From: Prorocentrum cordatum
Taxonomy: Eukaryota; Sar; Dinophyceae; Prorocentrales; Prorocentraceae
Length of the DNA: 64,000 nt
Assembly: GCA_963575745.1 (NCBI GenBank)
Contig: CAUYUJ010001736.1
Coordinates: 227,357-291,356, forward strand
Direction of reading: 5' to 3'
The notes beneath the pieces were generated by a model, which was given only the letters and a program-made list of their open reading frames with translations, was not told where the DNA came from and made no database searches. This document shows positions 60,710 through 64,000 of the stretch, piece by piece. Each line of letters opens with the position of its first letter. Positions within the stretch are counted from its first letter, which is position 1. The translations under genes were made by a program, and so were the position numbers.

Positions 60710-61260
60710 TGATGGGGATCTCGATTGAGGCCTTCTTTCCACGACTTGTAAGTTCCGGTTGGCTCGTTCGCCGCCGAAATTTCCGTCGGGAGGTCGCGGG
60801 TTAGACTCCTCGACGACGGCTCTGAATGGAGGTATTCCAGGATTCACATGCGCGCATGTCATAATATTTAAATGCGTAGAACGGCGTGAAATAATATTTG
60901 CGGTCACTTGCTTGGCCAAATTTAAATTGATTCTAGTGGCTCGTGCCTAAAAAGTAGAATGATTCCTGTCGAAATGATATAATGATGTGAACAGGCAAAC
61001 GCAATTCTTAAAAGCGTAATGTCCAAGCGATTGAATTAACCCGACTTGATTTATGTGCCGCGTTTAATGTATTCAATCAACGTGGTGAGTTTCGATATTG
61101 GGGCATCCGCTTGGCGATGTCGTAACCCTCCGAGGTCACGCATTTTGAGAACGACCGCCTTCGACCAACTCGAGTCGAATTAGAGCGTTGGCTGTCCTCA
61201 CGTGCGAGGGCCATTTGATGCTCGAGCGAGATTCCTTGCCAGATTTAGCACCGACAAGAA
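60710..61260. other. AT-richer stretch without genes
   Basis: Between about 60850 and 61100 AT content is clearly higher than anywhere else except 20.8-21.4 kb. No ORF, tRNA or repeat identified. Confidence 0.5.
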
Positions 61261-61439
61261 TTAATGTCAACCGCGCCACTGGGTCTGCTGCGGACGCTGC
61301 TGCCGCAGATATGCGAGCTGAGCGCTGTTGGTCTGCCTACAATGTCGCTGGCCGACGTTCCCAGGCTGGCGGAGTCCATCGGCGGCGGGGCACAGGCAGA
61401 CTCTGGGGGATCCGAAAAGGGCCTTGCCTTCGAGGAGCG

Positions 61440-61555
61440 AGGGACGTGTAAACTCCTCCTCGTCGGAAGGCGGCGGAAGGTCGGCGGAAGCAAAACGAAG
61501 GCGGTTCCGCCTGCGGAAGGTCGGCGGAAGGCGGCGGAAGCATTCGCACCCAAGA
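61440..61555. repeat. GGCGGAAGGTCGGCGGAAG repeats
   Basis: Three to four copies of GGCGGAAG words in direct order, one inverted (GGTTCCGCC). Confidence 0.7.
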
Positions 61556-61640
61556 GATGACAACATTTTAGAGTCCAGGATTCCGGAACTCGGCCATGTT
61601 AAATGTCAAGGATGAAGGCAGATGAGGTAATGAAGTAATG

Positions 61641-61733
61641 ATGGTTCTCGATATCCGCATTCTCATATTCAGCGCCCGCGCCATCTGAGACGGCGAAGGT
61701 GCTGGAGAGGAGAATGCATTTATCGAGAACCAC
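61641..61733. other. Inverted repeat, 24-bp arms
   Basis: ATGGTTCTCGAT..GCATTCTC (61641-61664) and GAGAATGC..ATCGAGAACCAC (61710-61733), 20 of 24 paired. It lies at the 5' edge of the long ORF. Confidence 0.75.
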
Positions 61734-63975
61734 AATAGCAAAACACCGAAACACCTCCTCCTTTCCCCTGGATCCGCAGGCGCGGCGGATTGCCGCCAGG
61801 CGATGCGGCGGCCCTGGCAGCGCTGGCGCTGGCGGCGTTGGCGGCGCTGCCCGCGGCGCCTGGACGGAGGCAGGCGGCTTTGTTTTTGTGGAGGAAGGAT
61901 GGAGGAATGACCTTCCTCATTCTCCCTTCCTTCCTCCTCTTTCCGCCTCATCCCCGCCCCATCCAATTTACCTTCATCGGAAAGGTAAATTGGGTGGGAA
62001 GGAGGAGGAAAGAGGAGGAGGGAGAGAGGGATATGAGGAAGGAGGAAGAGGGGGGAAGGAGGAAGGAGGGGTAAGGAGGGGGGGGGAGGAAGGAGGAAGG
62101 CCGAGGAGGAAGGAGGAGGAAGGAGAGGAAAGGGCGACGAGGAGGGGGGGCAGTAGTTGCAGCACTTGTAGGGTAGCACTAGCGGAGAAACAGAAGCTCC
62201 AGGCAGCGTTATCCTTCGTCGACCCCAGCGACAGCGACACTGACCGCGTTCTCGTGTTCCCGTTATTGGAAGACTTGTTTCGGCTATTCAAGATTGCTCA
62301 GTTGGGCCCGGCTCTGAGTGAGAAATTGGCGCTTCTGATCAAGGCTGATCTTGCTCGGTCTCAGAAGACTGTTGCGCACCTCTCTCATGGGCTTGGACCT
62401 GGCGATCGACAAGTGGTCCCCGGGCCCGTTCCCCCTAGCCCGTGCATGTCTGGTTCGTCGACTCCGACTGCTTTGTCATCGCACTCGTCATCCAGGACGC
62501 GTTCGTTCGGGGAGATGTCGATTGCCCCAGCGGAGTCTGCATTTTCAGTCAGAGATGTTGTTCGATTGCAGCGCCGCGTCACCAAGTGGAAACTGTGTGT
62601 CAAACGGCTCCGCCAGGAACTTGATAAGCAGAGACGACTTAAGGGTCGCCAGCTGGTGCGTGCGACTGAACAGCTCAACAAAGATGGGTCCCTCGTGATT
62701 GCGAAGACTGCTGCCCGCCAACATCTTACCCGCCAGAGTGCGTTCGCGCTCGGCATCCGGAGGAACTTATCTAACGTGTCGTGCGCCGACTTCGGCTGCG
62801 CGACGCTCGTGGACGTGTCCAAGAACACGGTCTCCAGAGCAGAGCGGCTGTCTGGATCGGCGTTCATTGCCGATGCTCGCAAGTTGTTCGCTGATTGGCG
62901 AGCGCTGTTTGGAATGCGAGCTGGGCCCGACTGTGGACTTGTCAACGTGTACTTCTTCAGGTCCGACGCCGCGAACTCGTCGGTGTGGCAGCGCCAGAAG
63001 TTGGTGGCCTTGGAACTCGAAGCGTGGGTCATGAAGCGAGTGTCTGACGATCTTTGTTTGTCAGACGTTTTCGGCCACATCAACCGCCTATCCGACGTGC
63101 AAGTTGTTCCTGGTGGCAACGGGGAGACGGCGTGCGCTTTGACTGTGAAGCAGCTCCGGGCTATCGGAGTCCCGTTGTGGTCAGACACGTTGGAGCCTGA
63201 TCTCCAGAACGTCTTGCACGTGTACTTGTGCACGTCGGACCAGGGGCCAGATCAAGTGCGGTGTCGCAAGATCATATCGGCTGTTACCTCAACGGTCCCC
63301 AATGTGATTTTCTTGTCTCACGACTGCATGGAGCACGCTTCACATCTAATAATTGGTGGGCATCTCAAGTTGACTGATGTGTTCCTGTCCTCGTGGGGTA
63401 AACCTTGGCGCTATTTCTCGTCTCTTGCTGTCTGCATGAACTGCTGGAGAGAGTCAGCCAAGGACTTGTTTAGTTGGTGGTCTGAGTCGTATGGCGCCGT
63501 CGATGCAATGAGGAATGCCAGGTCTCTCCCGCCGAAGGCTTGTGCTGCTCGATGCGGTTCAACTGAGAGCGTGGAGGCTCGCTTGTTGCGCGTCGGCGTC
63601 CGCCGATTGCATCGCGTTTTCGTGGCAGTGTTCGCTGGAACAGGCGTCGGTGATCCAGGCGCCGCTGCCATCGCCGACGCCCCAGATATTTCTGTACTGA
63701 TCAGCTCTGGTTTAGATGCCGATGCAGCGGTGGACACCATCTCGAGCAACGCTTCGGCGGCGTGGCAGAATATGATGGGCCGATGGCGCAGACAGGCTTC
63801 CATTATTACTGGCGACCCCATGTTCGAGGCCATGGTGTCATGCAGCTTGCAGTGCCGCGGCCCTACTTCTCACCTCAGTAGCTTCCTCCACAGCACAGGG
63901 CGACGGCACCTTGCTGACTTGGTCAATGGGAAGGATATGTTAGGGGCACGGGCCAGAACTTTAAACAAATTATAA
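61714..63975 (+). CDS. Large ORF, possible hAT-like transposase
   Basis: Open from an in-frame ATG at 61714 to TAA at 63975, about 753 residues. The first 150 residues are repeat-derived (Gly/Glu/Arg from GGA runs) and probably not part of the protein. Convincing coding sequence begins near 62170 (E-K-Q-K-L-Q-A-A-L) and contains a helical Arg/Lys segment (R-D-V-V-R-L-Q-R-R-V-T-K-W-K). The C-terminal 250 residues show F-L-S-H-D-C-M-E-H-A-S-H-L-I (63310), W-R-Y-F-S-S-L..N-C-W-R-E, L-P-P-K-A and A-R-C-G-S-T-E-S (63546). hAT transposases have a C-x2-H..L segment and an R-W-x-S segment in that order, so a distant RNase-H-fold transposase is possible. No BED finger or catalytic DDE was placed. I also recall multi-copy dinoflagellate proteins of this type without known function. 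Confidence 0.6.
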   Translation: MHLSRTTIAKHRNTSSFPLDPQARRIAARRCGGPGSAGAGGVGGAARGAWTEAGGFVFVEEGWRNDLPHSPFLPPLSASSPPHPIYLHRKGKLGGKEEERGGGREGYEEGGRGGKEEGGVRRGGEEGGRPRRKEEEGEERATRRGGSSCSTCRVALAEKQKLQAALSFVDPSDSDTDRVLVFPLLEDLFRLFKIAQLGPALSEKLALLIKADLARSQKTVAHLSHGLGPGDRQVVPGPVPPSPCMSGSSTPTALSSHSSSRTRSFGEMSIAPAESAFSVRDVVRLQRRVTKWKLCVKRLRQELDKQRRLKGRQLVRATEQLNKDGSLVIAKTAARQHLTRQSAFALGIRRNLSNVSCADFGCATLVDVSKNTVSRAERLSGSAFIADARKLFADWRALFGMRAGPDCGLVNVYFFRSDAANSSVWQRQKLVALELEAWVMKRVSDDLCLSDVFGHINRLSDVQVVPGGNGETACALTVKQLRAIGVPLWSDTLEPDLQNVLHVYLCTSDQGPDQVRCRKIISAVTSTVPNVIFLSHDCMEHASHLIIGGHLKLTDVFLSSWGKPWRYFSSLAVCMNCWRESAKDLFSWWSESYGAVDAMRNARSLPPKACAARCGSTESVEARLLRVGVRRLHRVFVAVFAGTGVGDPGAAAIADAPDISVLISSGLDADAAVDTISSNASAAWQNMMGRWRRQASIITGDPMFEAMVSCSLQCRGPTSHLSSFLHSTGRRHLADLVNGKDMLGARARTLNKL
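61918..62160. repeat. Inverted repeat and polypurine tract inside the ORF 5' part
   Basis: CCAATTTACCTT at 61963 pairs with AAGGTAAATTGG at 61982, extended outward by complementary CCTTCCTTCC and GGAAGGAGG tracts (arms about 45 bp). A GGA/GAAGGA run then reaches 62150. It resembles an inserted hairpin or an intron upstream of the conserved coding part. Confidence 0.75.
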
Positions 63976-64000
63976 CCGAGTCTCAAGTAGATTCCGCGAT

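Noticed and set aside
60770-60835. tRNA-like sequence around GAGGTCGCGGGTTAGACTCC
   Set aside because: A T-arm-like stretch is present, but no matching acceptor stem, D arm or anticodon arm could be placed.
1-64000. Dinoflagellate spliced-leader relics (CCATTTTGGCTCAAG)
   Set aside because: Looked for on both strands by eye; only partial matches such as GCCATTTTGGAGC in the higher-order repeat, which are part of that repeat.

Overview
The window looks like nuclear DNA of a dinoflagellate. It is GC-rich, and genes are sparse among very large fields of tandem and inverted repeats. Two decayed LINE-type retrotransposons with dinoflagellate-like layout are present, and coding segments are broken by introns and frame changes. 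Protein families I associate with dinoflagellate gene catalogues appear (from memory, not searched): a kinase joined to a 2OG-oxygenase-like domain, a GTPAGG-containing methyltransferase-like protein, and a multi-pass membrane protein with a PAS domain. I cannot name the species. No spliced-leader relic, rRNA, convincing tRNA or CRISPR array was seen.

Layout. 0-2.3 kb: a GIY-YIG-like ORF, a 12-bp tandem array and a small zinc-finger/coiled-coil gene. 2.3-11.1 kb: a satellite field made of alternating palindromes (arm GTTAGAGCTCC). It is interrupted by a second, unrelated satellite with the same palindromic design (5.69-6.72 kb) and by a second copy of the zinc-finger gene (7.3-8.3 kb). 11.2-12.9 kb: a LINE 3'-end remnant and a third piece of the duplicated segment. 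13.2-20.05 kb: the most gene-like block, a methyltransferase-like gene followed by a kinase/dioxygenase-like fusion gene. 20-29 kb: simple repeats, a reverse-strand LINE fragment, a decayed minisatellite, a 72-bp tandem array and several short inverted-repeat (MITE-like) elements. 29.2-35.3 kb: a higher-order repeat built from GGCCTCTTGGGCCGTCTTGG-type words. 36-42.2 kb: LINE 1 (ORF1, endonuclease, RT, RNase H). 42.3-50.3 kb: microsatellites, a giant inverted repeat, dispersed repeat families and two exons of a cyclophilin. 50.6-52.1 kb: the membrane/PAS gene. 53.2-58.4 kb: LINE 2. 59.3-59.9 kb: EF-hand exons. 61.7-64 kb: a large ORF with faint hAT-transposase resemblance.

Almost every gene-like segment, mobile or host, lies on the + strand, as expected for dinoflagellate unidirectional gene arrays; the only clear exception is a short LINE fragment. 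Many reading frames change by one base at or near G/C runs. That can mean pseudogenes, uncorrected long-read indels or unusual introns, and the sequence alone does not decide. The strongest candidate for an undescribed system is the 13.2-20.05 kb pair, a possible nucleic-acid modification cassette. Next come the paired palindromic satellites, a short inverted-repeat element placed just upstream of exons of two unrelated genes, and a dispersed GCTGNAACAGC word.
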